Below, piece after piece: positions 25,811 through 36,789 of a stretch of DNA of 64,000 nt. The translations under genes were made by a program, and so were the position numbers. The DNA comes from Chamaecyparis obtusa (Eukaryota > Streptophyta > Pinopsida > Cupressales > Cupressaceae), in the NCBI GenBank assembly GCA_027943335.1, contig BSBK01000876.1:124001-188000 (forward strand), given 5' to 3'. How positions within the stretch are numbered: position 1 is the first letter of the stretch; the number at the start of each line of letters is the position of its first letter. A model generated the notes under the pieces. That model made no database searches, was not told where the DNA came from, and saw only the letters and a program-made list of their open reading frames with translations.

Positions 25811-28184
25811 ATGAGTCAGTCAGAATTGAGCCTAGCCTCATCCAGTGAGGGAGCTAAAGAACATGGGGGTGGAGATAAAGGAAAGCCTAACTTCTCAGAG
25901 GAATTCATCAATTTTATCCTTGGTTTGAACTAGAATAAAAAGGTTAGTGATGAAGTTTTTGTTGACCTCACAGAAAATTGAAGAGATCTTGATACTCCAT
26001 CATGTTCTAGTTTCATGCTATTCAACTATTTTTACAATAACCATAATGGAGCCATTCCCATTTGTAATGCATGGACTCTATGTATGGCCAAACTAATTAT
26101 CCCAAATGTCTTCCTGGATGTTGACCTTGTACATGAATTGGATAGACTTTATGACCCTATGTCTAAAACCATAAGAAAGAAGGATCTGTCGGCCTTTGTA
26201 CCTTTAGATAGGGGATCCTTCATGAAGGATTTCAATCTATATTCATCCTCTTCTATAGCAATAGACCTAAAGAAGGAAAAAGAGAAATATACAAGCCATT
26301 TAGGGCCTGCAAGAACCCAGCTTGCCAGACATGTTCCCAAGACTGGAAAATACATTTCCCCTCTTCCACCAACTATGAAAGCTCCTTATGAGTACAAAGC
26401 CCTTCATTTCTATACAAAATATCAAGCATATGGATTGTGTAGAGTTTTAGGGATAGATGGAGATGTAGAAAGAATGCCAGTAGATATAATGATGATGGTT
26501 CTGGACATCCAAAATTCACATGAAAACATAGATTATGATTACATTCAATATGTAATCAATAGAATGCATGAAGGTTTGGTAATGATCAAGGAGAATAAGA
26601 GGCTAGTAAATTTCATGCATTATTCTCTCTTAATGCATATGATTTTATATTATAATGTTAACAGTTTGGAGGTCAAGATGGTGAGACCAAGATTTATGTT
26701 TGAAGGACAACCTAACCCATTGCAATACTAGTTAAGATTATGGAATTATACATCCAATGAGAATGATTTATGTGCTTTTGAGAATTGGATAGTCTTACCA
26801 ATTCTAAACATGTTAGGAGAAAACTTCACTAGGTTGCCAGTTAGGATGATGAAGCTTCTCAGACCTAAACAATTTATTGATAACTGGAAAATGGGACACA
26901 ATTGGGGTGATTTTTATTTGGGAGAGAATTACACAATAATTAGAGTATATGGATTCCCACAAGCCCCACATATACTCCCTAAATATGTACCACCAATAAT
27001 TGTACTATTAGAATTCATATGGCAATTAATCTGGATAGACAGAGAACACCTAGCACCTCATAGGAAAGGAACCTTCACTCCTCGGTAATTCAAAGTAGCA
27101 AGTTTCCTAATTAGAAAAAGAGCATTGCCACAACTTAGCACATGGTTAAATCATTTCAAAATGGCCTCTGGTATCTATAGATATCTATATTTAGAGGAGT
27201 TTATCAAATATGCCAGGAAAACACTCATCCACAACATTGGTACAATAAAGGAGCATGAGGGTTGTGATGAGGAAGTTGTTCCAAGAAGCTATTGGCATGG
27301 AAAAGGATAGAGGCCAAAAGGTAATGTAGATAAAGGCATTGGAGGATGAGCTTGCAGAAACAAAATCCAAGCTTGAATAGATGTCCAAGACAGCTCCTCC
27401 TCCTGCCCTACAAATTGAGGTTGCAGTTCAACAAGTAGAAGAAGCCCCTATTGATTTAACAGGAGAACTAGAAAGGAAAAGTTTCGATATAGCCCTCAAG
27501 GAACTCTTTGATATATTGTAGCATAGGTGTGAAGTAATAAAAGTAAAAATGGATTCAATCCATAGTTCTTACTCTATGCTACAAAGAACTAATAACAAAA
27601 TTAAAGATGCAATGGCTACTCTAGACCCACTTTTCAACACCTGGTCTAGCAGAGCAGCATTGTTTGAAAATCTTGAAGAATTGCAACCTCACAAACCAGA
27701 TATCCTGGAATCATTCACTGAAGTGGGAGAAAAGATAGAATTGATTGGTGTCATCTGGGGGTTTTTTAAAGGAAAAGAAAATCAGGTGAGAACCAAGATG
27801 AATATGTTTGGCCCTGGTTTTAGCAAGTTCATCCCTCCAATTTGCACAAATGATGGTAACATCATAGGAATTGAGGAGTTTAAATCAAATATGAGCCAAA
27901 TAATGATTAAAGAAGAGGCATTTTTGAATAGTGATGGGTCCTTAGACATTGATAGGTTCAAAAACATTTTGGATGACATATTCAAAATAGAAAATGAATG
28001 TATCAAATTTGTTGTTGACACAAAGGTCATCACTGATTCAAGATGGAATAGGAAGGTCAAGCAATTACTGAGCTTGAAAATGTACACCTAGCCATCAGAA
28101 GAAGAAGTTGTTTCATGGGAAAAGAGTACAAAACCAAAGAAGAAGACTGCAACAATTGATATAGAAGAGATAGAAGAAGAGTGA
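25811..28184 (+). pseudogene. LTR-encoded protein of element 2, copy in 5' LTR
   Basis: A long frame lying wholly inside the LTR, from ATG 25811 (Met-Ser-Gln-Ser-Glu) to TGA 28182, about 790 codons. Damage: TAG 25931, TGA 25979, TAG 26729, TAA 27086, a frame change near 27280, TAG 28089 and others. Several are explained by the 3' LTR copy: TGG replaces TAG at 26729 and 28089, and CAA replaces TAA at 27086. After a Ser-rich N-terminus the middle is globular, with aromatic-rich segments around 26690-27080. The C-terminal third (27330-28180) is charged, coiled-coil-like and ends in an acidic Glu-rich tail. No gag, zinc-knuckle or enzyme motif is visible. I do not recognise the family; an LTR-borne accessory gene is inferred. 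Confidence 0.68.
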
Positions 28185-29233
28185 AGTCTAGCATTGCACC
28201 TGATCTATGAGCACAAGGAGAGCAATTATTATAAAAAGGATGATGTATGTTAGCCAATTCATGGTCATCATTCACACAAAAACTTTGGCAATTACTTTGA
28301 ATACCAAGAGATAAAGGTGCAACTCGAAAGGAACTCACCATGAGAAGAAACAACTTCTAGCACCATTTTCCTTCTTTTCTGTTACAATTTAAATATATTT
28401 TGTATTCTAGTGCAAGTCACTATCAAAACCATTTGAAGCTTGTTGCATCCTTTTATCAAGGATTTCAAGATGGTTTTTCTATACATAGTAAGTTCTAAGT
28501 GACACCAAAGGGTGGTGAATTACTCAGTGTAATAGGAGTTTTCTAGATTTAGTGTCTTGATTCTAAGGAATCCTAGTTTTTTAATGTACTGATGCAAAAA
28601 ATTTATCAATGAAAATATAATGAAGTTCCTTATATATTTTTTTTTTCTTCATATATGAATTTGATTTATTTATGTATTTAACCTATAAGGCAATTTTAGA
28701 TACATCTTTCTATAAGGTAGATAGTGGGGTTGAATCTTGAGCTCCTTTCAAGGGAGGGGTAAATCTTGAGTGAGGTCTTAGAGATTTCAATTTTTGTGCA
28801 TGAATTTGATGATATAATGTATACATGAGAGGGTAATCTCTAAGGAACTTTATCTGGGGTTTGGGATTATTTGGATTGCAAGGTTTTCTGTGGATGTATA
28901 TTTGTTGACTCTAATGCCCTAGGATTTAGCACTGGTCATTGCTTAGATTGCACTATTTTCACCATCAATTAATATAAATGATGATTTACTTTAAATTTTT
29001 GTGAGAATTATATGTTTAGATCTATATCAAGCATATAGATAGCTATTGTGATATTTGAAGAATTAAATCTAATAGGTATACCCACCTGTAGCTGAAAGCT
29101 CAAAGTGAAGAAGGACTTAGATCCTTAATGCCTTAGTGTCTATTATTGGAAGATGCATCTATTAGGAGTAGAAGAGTTAAGAATCAGAGGTGTTTCGATT
29201 AGTTTTGATCATTTGCAATTTTGAACACTAACA
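28185..29233 (+). other. Distal part of the element 2 5' LTR, no gene
   Basis: Non-coding LTR sequence between the LTR ORF and the PBS, collinear with 40990-42039. It contains ATATATTTTTTTTTTC-type AT runs and GAGGTCTTAGAGATTTCA, and ends AACACTAACA. It should hold the R and U5 regions, but I cannot place the transcription start or polyadenylation site from sequence alone. Confidence 0.6.
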
Positions 29234-29237
29234 AAAT

Positions 29238-29255
29238 TGGCGACTCTACTGGGGA
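29238..29255 (+). promoter_or_regulatory. Primer binding site of element 2
   Basis: TGGCGACTCTACTGGGGA starts 4 bases after the 5' LTR end. It begins with the TGG that pairs with a tRNA CCA end and is not the initiator tRNA-Met type. Similar TGGCGACTC-type sites are known in Tat/Ogre-like plant elements, reported as complementary to a tRNA-Arg; I recall this and did not check it. Confidence 0.75.
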
Positions 29256-29437
29256 ATTTTAAAATATTTCTGCAATAAAGCTTGTCATAGTTTTTCTGCT
29301 AAGTGTTTGTTGTTGTATTTGAAGACCAGTTTTTAAATCTATCCCCATAAATGTGTGGGTGGTGACTCTGAACTCTATGTTTACTAGTTTCTGGTTAAGC
29401 ATATTGAAATTTATTGAGATATCTTGTCATAGTTAGT

Positions 29438-31974
29438 ATGAGTAGACAAAGGAATACTAGGTCATACTATAGGGATCACCTGGAAAGCAATATGGGTGAT
29501 TAACTGCATACACCTAGTAGGAAGAAATGGTCTAAAAGAGGAACATCTAGCAATGACTCTCCTAGGCTAGGTCAAGAGCATGATTCAATCCCCATCCAAA
29601 GGGAAGTCCCACCTTTTTTTGAAAATCCTGAATTACTTAGAAGAATGAACCCTAAGTAAGTCAATCCTCCTCGAGAAGATGAATTTATTGATATAGGATT
29701 TTTTCCTACATAAGAAATTTTAGATCAAGTAGGAGATACATCTTCTACTGAAACTACATTTCACAATTCTAAGAAGTTGCAGGAAGAAGTTATTGCTTTA
29801 AGGAAAAAGGATCGGGAACAATTTTTAGAAATTACTAGAAGACAAAAGGAGTGGGAGAAAAAAATTTATGAGTTACTCATGGAGAGACAAGAACTCATTA
29901 GAAAGACAAAAAAATAATGAGATCCAAGAAAAAAATCTAAATAAAAAATTTAAGGGTTTAGATGGTGATTTGTTTAGTGATGTAGGAGCTTTGAGACAAC
30001 AAGTCAATAGCAATGAGCCTAAATCCAAGAAAGATGAGTTTGAGGGTGAAGGCCCTATCCTAAGATGGTTTCATCCATCAGAGATCAAAATAAATGAGGA
30101 TCTTAGAAATAATGCAATGTATACATTTGATAAGAAAAAGAAAAATATAGTTGGGATCAACATAAATGAATCCAAAAGGAATGATGCTAGTCCTAATGCA
30201 ATATCTTAGGTTAGCTTAGATTTAAAGAAAGCTAGAAAAACCAAGGAGGACTTGGCCATCCAATTAGAGAAGCTAGAATTGGAGGCAGCTACTGATGAGA
30301 TGAAAAGGAAAATTGCTTTCCTGCATGCCAATATAAATACAAATGCTAGCAGCTCAATCCCTGTTACTGGTGGAACATTACCCCCAAAATATATCATATG
30401 GTCCTATGCCTAATCTCCAAACCTCAAGCTCCAAGAAAATGGTCCAAGGACCAATTCAAAGTGTCAATCCAATATTCCCCTTAGTTGGTGGTCTTGCTGG
30501 GAATATTTTACATCAGAATATTAGAGGAACTAGAGCCCAAGCTTCATAGAATTTTCAAAGAAGGCCAGTTCATCTGGACAAATACCAACCACTATTTTTT
30601 GATGATATTCCTGGTCAGCCGAATACCATCCCAAATGAGGTAACGGAGAAAATCCCTAAGTTCACTGGTAACAATGTCATTACATGTGAAGAGAATCTTA
30701 AATGTTTTACAGATAAGATAAATGACTATGAAATAGAGAATGAAGATGTTGTTATGAAACTTTTTGTTCAGTCATTAATTGAAGATGTTAGGGATTGGTA
30801 CAGGGGTCTACCTAAAAATAGCATTAATTCATGGGATGAATTTATAAGAAGCTTTAAAGAAAAATATGTTGAACATGTCAATTCTAATTATATGCTTAAT
30901 GAGTTCAATAATATTAAGAAGCATGTAAATGAGAGCATGTCAGAGTTCAATGGTAGATTTCAAAAGGCTATGTATAAGTTATTTCAAGTTTTGAGATTGG
31001 ATGATGAAGTTTGTTTAACCACATACTTCAATGTTGTAGAGGGAAAAATGTCTTACCTTTTAAGAGACAAAAATCCACGTACTTTGAGAGATGCTTTAAA
31101 GTTAGCCATAAATATTGAAAGTAATAGGAAGGCATCTGGTCAAATTTACAAAAGGGATGAAGGTAGATTGTGAAAAGAAAGTAGACCACATGTTGTGAAA
31201 GCTACCAAAGATGACAAGGTTGAAAAATTGGCCAATGTTTTCAAAGACCTTTCTACTAGATTTGATAAGGGTGGGAAAATTTTCCAAGATAATAGACCAC
31301 CATATCAAAGGCAGGAAAGATTTCCTAGGTTACATGATCAGCCATATGAAACAAATTGGAAGGATGGGAAGCCTATTTTTGACACCCATGAGCCACAAAA
31401 GGGTAGGGATACTCTTGATCCTTTAAAGAAAAATACAACACATAATGTATAAAATATTCCATGGTGTGTGGCATGTAACATGCCTCACTCACCTTACCAA
31501 TGTGTTGTATCCCAAGCTCTAGGAGATGAACCAGAAGACCCACCTGCAGGAGACCATGAAGGATATGAAAAGCCTACAGTAAATATGTTCACCACTCAAA
31601 AGGTGGAAGAACTTTCCTCTTCAGATGATGAAGAGATATTAGTTGATGTTGATCATAAAAGGAAAATTCTCCCAGTTTATGAGCAACAAATATTTTCCCA
31701 TTTTGATCCTAAGGAATCTAATGATGAAACTTGTCAAACAAATGTGATTAGACCAGAAATGGATGGTACTCATTGGAGAAATCCTAGTAAAGAAGAAATA
31801 AGGACTCTGACTATGGCTGCAATTTCTCAAACTAGATCCTCAAATAAATTGAGAAATAGAAAAGTTGATGTTGATCAAGGAGTACCAAGGTTAGTCTTTG
31901 TTAAGGATGATTCTCAAAATAAGGTTTCTCCTAAACCAAATACTTTCCCAAATAGAGGTAACAACAAGCAATAA
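29438..31974 (+). pseudogene. gag region of element 2
   Basis: Starts at ATG 29438 with an N-terminal Ser/Arg-rich part. A coiled-coil-like Glu/Lys/Arg stretch follows (about 29760-29990), broken by stops and frame changes. The capsid-like retrotransposon gag domain (about 30600-31170) has Val-Arg-Asp-Trp-Tyr-Arg-Gly-Leu and Trp-Asp-Glu-Phe-Ile-Arg-Ser-Phe-Lys. A zinc knuckle at 31465-31503 is spaced C-X2-C-X3-H-X4-C, one residue shorter than the classical C-X2-C-X4-H-X4-C. From about 30750 the frame stays the same through protease and RT, so gag and pol were probably one polyprotein. In-frame stops include TAA 31450 and TAA 31972. Confidence 0.8.
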
Positions 31975-32139
31975 CATGTTGTGGTCCAAAGTGCTAAGAA
32001 GAATGAGAAAATTTCTATAGAAAAGAGAAAGAAAAAGGTTGGTGGAAGAAAATACTTATCTGATCTTTCTACTAAGGCCCCAAATTTTGACATGAGACAT
32101 GCTTTATCTTAAATTAAGGTCTCAATCCCTTTATTAGAG

Positions 32140-32838
32140 ATGTTAAAAACAAAAGAGCATAAGGCAACAACTTTGGCTCTGATAAATGAACAAGAAGACA
32201 TTCCTATTATGTCAGAAAAGGTAAAGCCAGTGGTAGGACTTGAGATAACCAAAGAGGTTTCCAACTTTTGTGTTGGAAATATTGTGACCCAAGAGCCATC
32301 CTCCATTGATCCTTTTTATGTCACTTTGATTGTAAATAACTTATTGCTAAAAAATTGTATGATAGACTCTAGTGCTGCACCTACAATGATGTCTTACCAC
32401 ATTATGAAGGAACTAGGGCTTCAAGTTGATACATCTAATGGAAGATGTTATGCCATGGATAATAGAGCAGTTCATGTGGTAGGTACTTTGGTTGGAATAG
32501 AGGTAAAGATTGCTGCATTCCCTGAGGCTACTTACAAAATGGATGTTGTTGTAGTTGATACCAAGCCTCATTATGGTATGCTACTATCAAGACATTGGGC
32601 AGCAATAGTGGGTGCAAAGTTGCAACTAGACTTGTCATATGCTACCATACCTATAAATGGTATTGAGGTAAAGTTGTACAGAGAGCCTCGCTCCTCGATC
32701 ATGATTGAAATGGTAGCACCTGAGGATCTGAATTGCTATATTGATATTGACATGGACAACTTCATGGTTAAAGAAATAGTGCCACAACTTAAAAATACTA
32801 ATCCAATTATTGATGAGTTTCTCTTACAACAAGATGGA
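32140..32838 (+). pseudogene. Aspartic protease domain of element 2
   Basis: Same frame as the preceding gag. Retropepsin-like: the catalytic segment is Met-Ile-Asp-Ser-Ser-Ala-Ala-Pro, a variant of the usual Asp-Ser/Thr-Gly-Ala in which Gly is Ser. A hydrophobic Val-Val-Val-Val-Asp-Thr-Lys segment follows, then Gly-Met-Leu-Leu-Ser-Arg-His-Trp (the G-hxLGRDW-like block of gypsy proteases). It would process the gag-pol polyprotein inside the particle. The frame is open across the domain, but replacement of the Gly next to the catalytic Asp makes activity doubtful. Confidence 0.78.
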
Positions 32839-33240
32839 CTATGGAAGCTATACTTTGATGGAGGATGATCTAAGGAAGGCTTAGGAGTTGGTGTTTTACT
32901 TATATCCCCATCAGGTACTACTTTCAAGTACTCATTTTTGTTAACTTTCCAATGCACAAATAACACTACTGAATATGAGGCTTTGATATTGGGATTATAT
33001 ATTGCAATAAAACATGGTATAAAATGTTTAAAATTTTATGGAGATTCAGAATTAATCATTTCTCAGATTAGATCACAATATGCTGCAAAGGATGACAAAC
33101 TTAAATTATATAAATATCTTATTTGGGATAGGATTGAATTCTTTGATGCTTTCAATATTCTGTGGCTAGAAAGATCAAAAAATATCATGGTAGATTTCCT
33201 TGCAAATGTTGCATTGAAAAATAATGATGCTACTCTTACT
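32839..33240 (+). pseudogene. Additional RNase H-like domain placed between protease and RT (element 2)
   Basis: Begins with Leu-Tyr-Phe-Asp-Gly-Gly (Asp codon 32857). Next come Gly-Val-Gly-Val-Leu-Leu-Ile-Ser-Pro-Ser-Gly, Thr-Thr-Glu-Tyr-Glu-Ala-Leu (catalytic Glu), Tyr-Gly-Asp-Ser-Glu-Leu-Ile-Ile (second Asp), and Asn-Ile-Met-Val-Asp-Phe-Leu-Ala-Asn (last Asp). The D-E-D-D quartet is complete. TGA 32866 interrupts it just after the first Asp. This is the pattern of the archaeal-type RNase H (aRNH) of plant Tat elements, which is usually described downstream of RT. Here it precedes RT, and a second RNase H follows RT. Confidence 0.78.
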
Positions 33241-33589
33241 GGTGTATCAAAATTAGAAATAAAGAGTACACTTGTTGTCCTTGATAATGTTTGCAATTGG
33301 CAAGTCTTTGAAGATGACAATGACATCTTCAGGTTCATTCAAGGAATGGATCAATTTGATGGTCAACAAATTGATTTTGATTCTTATCAAGAAGTTGTTG
33401 ATGGGAAAAATTGTGTCATGGGAAATGAAGTTGTTCAGTTACCTTCTAACCATATCCCCAAGGGTTTAGTTGAGCTAGAAGGCATGTTCAAAATACATGA
33501 CAATCATATGTCTCAAAAATCCAATGCTAAGGTCGATGATCTAGAAGAAATAAACCTAGGGTCAAAAACATCCCCATAACTAGTGTATA
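33241..33589 (+). pseudogene. Linker between RNase H-like domain and RT (element 2)
   Basis: Continues the same frame to a stop at 33577-33579 (TAA) and resumes immediately. It is an acidic stretch of about 110 codons with no recognised motif, consistent with the inter-domain connector seen in long gypsy polyproteins. Confidence 0.5.
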
Positions 33590-34530
33590 TTAGAAAAAGA
33601 CTTAGTAGGGACGTAAGGACTAATCTAATAAGATTGCTGAAAAGATACAAACATGTCTTTGCTTGGTCATATGATGATCTCAAAGCCTATAGGGCAGACC
33701 TATTTTAGCATGAAATCCCTCTGAAAGAAGATTCCAAACCTTTCAGACAAAAGAAAAGGCCTATTAATCCATTGTTAGCTACCAAGATGCAAATAGAGCT
33801 GACAAAATTAAGGGATGCAGGTATTATTGAGCCCATAAGATATTCATCCTAGGTTTCAAACTTAGTACAAGTTAGAAAGAAGAATGGTGACATAAGGTTG
33901 TGTGTAGACTTTAGGAACCTAAATGTTGCTTCACTAAAGGACAACTATGGATTGCCAAATATGGAGGCTATTCTTCATAAGGTGACTGGTTGTGATTTAT
34001 TATCCATGATGGATGGATTATCAGGGTATAACCAGGTGCTGATCAAAGAATCAAAATAGTTCAAGATAGCATTTACTACTCCTTGGGGAACATATGTATA
34101 TGTCTGAATGCCTTTCGGTTTAAAAAATGTTGGAGCAATTTTTCAAAGGACAATGGATGTAGAATTTAAAGACCTTATTGATGTTCTCATGGTAGTATAT
34201 CAAGATGACCTGACTGCATATTCTAAAAGGGCTAAGGATCATTGCAATCACCTAGAAAAGGTTTAGATTAAGGCTTTGGAGTTTGGCATATCTTTAAAGC
34301 CTAATAAATGTCATTTTGTTGTCACTGAGGGAAATCTATTAGGGTATATAGTGTCCAAAGAAGGAGTGAGGATTGATCCTAAAAGAGTTGAAGTCATTAA
34401 GAAGGTCCTTTCTCCTAAAAACCTCAAAGGTGTCTAGTCTTTCCTTGGACAAATTAATTTTGTCAGAAGATTTATTGCCAACTTTGCTGAATTGGTCAAG
34501 CCTATTGTCAAGATGCTAAAGAAAGACATG
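33590..34530 (+). pseudogene. Reverse transcriptase domain of element 2
   Basis: Gypsy-type RT in frame with the protease. Visible blocks are Val-Arg-Lys-Lys-Asn-Gly-Asp-Ile-Arg-Leu-Cys-Val-Asp-Phe-Arg-Asn-Leu-Asn, a Leu-Ser-Gly-Tyr-Asn-Gln block, Met-Pro-Phe-Gly-Leu, and the catalytic Tyr-Gln-Asp-Asp at 34198-34209. A Leu-Gly-Tyr-Ile-Val-Ser block and a Phe-Leu-Gly-Gln-Ile-Asn connection follow. The Met-Asp-Gly-Leu-Ser-Gly block keeps the first catalytic Asp. Gln in YxDD is less usual than Val, Leu or Ile. Stops: TAG 33706, 33850, 34057, 34264 and 34435, plus TGA 34105. The gene is dead. Confidence 0.88.
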
Positions 34531-35031
34531 AAGTTTGATTGGAATCAAGAAGCAAAAGAGGCCTTTTAGAAAATTAAACAAAAAATCGAAGAAGCACTAG
34601 TCTTGGTACCCCCTGATTACTCTAAACCCTTTTCTCTTTTCTCTTTTGCATCTTTTCACACCATTGCAGTTGTTTTGTTACAAAAGGATGAGGAAGGATT
34701 TGAGCATCCCATTTCTTTCTTCAGCAAATCATTACAGTCAGTTAAGCTGAACTATGAGCTAATGGAAAAATAGGCTTATGCCTTGGTAAAAGCAGTCAAG
34801 GCATTCAAACCTTATCTAGTTTGTGCAAAGGTAAATGCATATGTTCCTCATGATGCAGTCAAAGATATTCTAGTACAAAGTGAGGTCACGGGAAAAAGAT
34901 GCAAGTGGATTAACAGAATCTGAGAATTTGATTTAGAACTTCACATTACTAAACTTGTTATAGGTCTAGGACTTTCAAAATTAATAACAGAAGAAAATAT
35001 GGACCTGATTCAAGTAAATAATGTTGCATGA
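34531..35031 (+). pseudogene. RNase H domain downstream of RT (element 2)
   Basis: Follows RT in the same frame. It has a Pro-Phe-Ser-Leu-Phe-Ser-Phe-Ala segment, then Pro-Ile-Ser-Phe-Phe-Ser-Lys-Ser-Leu, Leu-Asn-Tyr-Glu-Leu-Met-Glu-Lys, and Ala-Leu-Val-Lys-Ala-Val-Lys-Ala-Phe, the usual order for the gypsy RNase H. Expected catalytic Asp residues are not clear (Ser-Phe-Ala-Ser where Asp-Ala-Ser is usual), suggesting decay or the catalytically weakened RNase H seen in dual-RNase H elements. Stops: TAG 34567, TAG 34771, TGA 34921 and TGA 35029. Confidence 0.7.
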
Positions 35032-36325
35032 ATAAGGAAAATATCACTAGCATTAAGATGCAGCCTTGGTATACCAATATTGTGTTTTTCCTTAAAAATA
35101 CTAGTTGCCCGAAAGGCCTAAATGACAATCAGAGGAGAAGCCTTAAATTGCAAGCCCAAAGGTATATATTGTTACAAGGTGACCTGTATTCGAAAGATAA
35201 TGATGGGATCTTTCTCTTATGTCTAGATAAAGGGAAATCTAAGAGAGTTCTAAGAGAAATGCAATCTAGACTATGTGGAGGACATCATTCAGCCAGGGCA
35301 ACTGCTCACAAAATTTTGAGGGCTGGATATTATTGGCATGTATTATTCAAAGATACTCATGCATTTGTCAAGAAGTGTGAACTATGCCAAAGGTTCTCAA
35401 ATAAGCTAAAGTTTTCAGGAGCATTAATGTTAAACCCTATGGTTGTAGAGGCTCCTTTTTCTATGTGGGGTATTGAATTTATTGGGGAGTTTACTAAAAA
35501 TTCCAATGGAGGACACAGCTAGATACTTGTGGCTACTAATTACTTCACTAAGTGGATTGAAGAAATCCCAACAAAAAGGCTACAAGTATAGTAGTTACTA
35601 AATTTTTGATGGAAAACATAATTACAAAGTTTGGTGTTCCTATCAAATTAGTAATGGATAATGCTATGTGTTTCAGATCACAAGAATTCACTGAATTCTG
35701 TTTAGAGATGGGCATAATATTGTCATATTCATCTCCATATCACCCATAGGCTAATGGATAAGCAGAATCAAGCAATAAAAGCATTCTACAAATTTTGAAG
35801 AAAACTTTAGAAAAGAACAAAAGAACTTGGCATGCAAAGTTGAAAATAGCTTTGTGGGAAGATAGAATCATAGAAAAAAGAGCTATAGGCAAGTCTCCTT
35901 TTGAGCTAGTTTATGGTGTAAAATCTAGGCTACCTATGAATAATGTGTTGCCTATTTACAAGTTCATGCAAGAGGAAGAATTAGAAATATGTGATCCTTT
36001 GCAAAATAGGATGATCCAACTAGTTGAACTAGATGAGACAAGAAGAGAAGGTCAAAAGGAAAATATAAGACTACAACAACAAAAGATGAAATATATTTTT
36101 GACAAGAGAACAACTATCAGGAAATTTTAGCCTGAAGACCTGGTCCTCCAATGTAATGCAAGGAGTGAAGACAAGGGCAAGAATAAAAAATTTGAATCAA
36201 TATGGTTGGGTCCTTATGTTATCCATCAAGCTCATGGAAAAGATTCATATTGTCTGAGAAATATGGATGATGAAGACCAGGAATTACCAGTGCATGGACA
36301 ATTTCTAAAAATTTTCTTCAATTGA
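35028..36325 (+). pseudogene. Integrase of element 2
   Basis: An H2C2 zinc-binding region is present (Gly-Gly-His-His-Ser-Ala, then Lys-Lys-Cys-Glu-Leu-Cys). The first catalytic site reads Trp-Gly-Ile-Glu-Phe-Ile-Gly, with Glu in place of Asp. The second Asp (Val-Met-Asp-Asn-Ala-Met) lies after a frameshift near 35578. The Glu motif region reads Asn-Gly-stop-Ala-Glu-Ser, keeping Glu. A GPY/F-like block (Trp-Leu-Gly-Pro-Tyr-Val-Ile) is near the C-terminus; no chromodomain is seen. Stops: TAG 35520, TAG 35747, TAA 35759 and TAG 36128; final TGA 36323. Upstream domains are in another frame, so at least one more indel separates pol and integrase. Confidence 0.85.
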
Positions 36326-36490
36326 TTTCAAATTTGTTCCATGCACAATAGTTTTGTAGTGTATAGGTGTGATTTGTTTCAAGTTGTGTGTGTATTTCTT
36401 GTAGTAGGTTAGTGCTTTGTTTGGTCTGCCACCCAGAGATTCTAGTTTCTTTCTATGAACTACCATTCAAGCATCCTCAGATAGAGCCAC
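36326..36490 (+). other. Short 3' untranslated region of element 2
   Basis: 166 bp between integrase and 3' LTR. No clean polypurine tract stands next to the LTR (the flank reads AGATAGAGCCAC), so the PPT has decayed or is atypical. Confidence 0.55.
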
Positions 36491-36789
36491 TGTTGGAGTG
36501 ATTTTTAGGGTTTTCTGAGAATTCTTATTTCCAATCTTGTTAGCTTCCAAATCCTATATGTATGTCAAAATTATCATAAATCTGCAAGAAATTGACCTAT
36601 AAAAATCTGAATATCAAGTTCACCAGATGAAAAATGTCCATATGTTCTTGCCCTAGGTCTTTTTTCCCTCAATACCTATTTCAATTTTCAAAAATACCCT
36701 AAGTGTGCCCTAGAGCTTTATATTTCCAAGTTATTTTTTGAGGCACTTAAAGGATCATATATGTATGTGGTCTTTGTATATCTTAGTGT

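Larger units (their letters stand above)
20612..29233 (+). repeat. 5' LTR of element 2, with element 3 inserted
   Basis: Matches 36491-42039 along its whole length apart from the insertion at 20828-23882. In order it holds a leader of about 215 bp, the element 3 insertion, a repetitive U3 region (about 23960-25390), a long ORF (25811-28184), and a ~1-kb distal part ending AACACTAACA next to the PBS. The uninterrupted length is about 5.56 kb, far above the typical few hundred bp to 2 kb. Confidence 0.9.

Noticed and set aside
27782..28353. Minus-strand frames of ~100 codons opposite the LTR ORF
   Set aside because: They mirror the plus-strand LTR ORF in another frame and are not kept in the same form in the 3' LTR copy.
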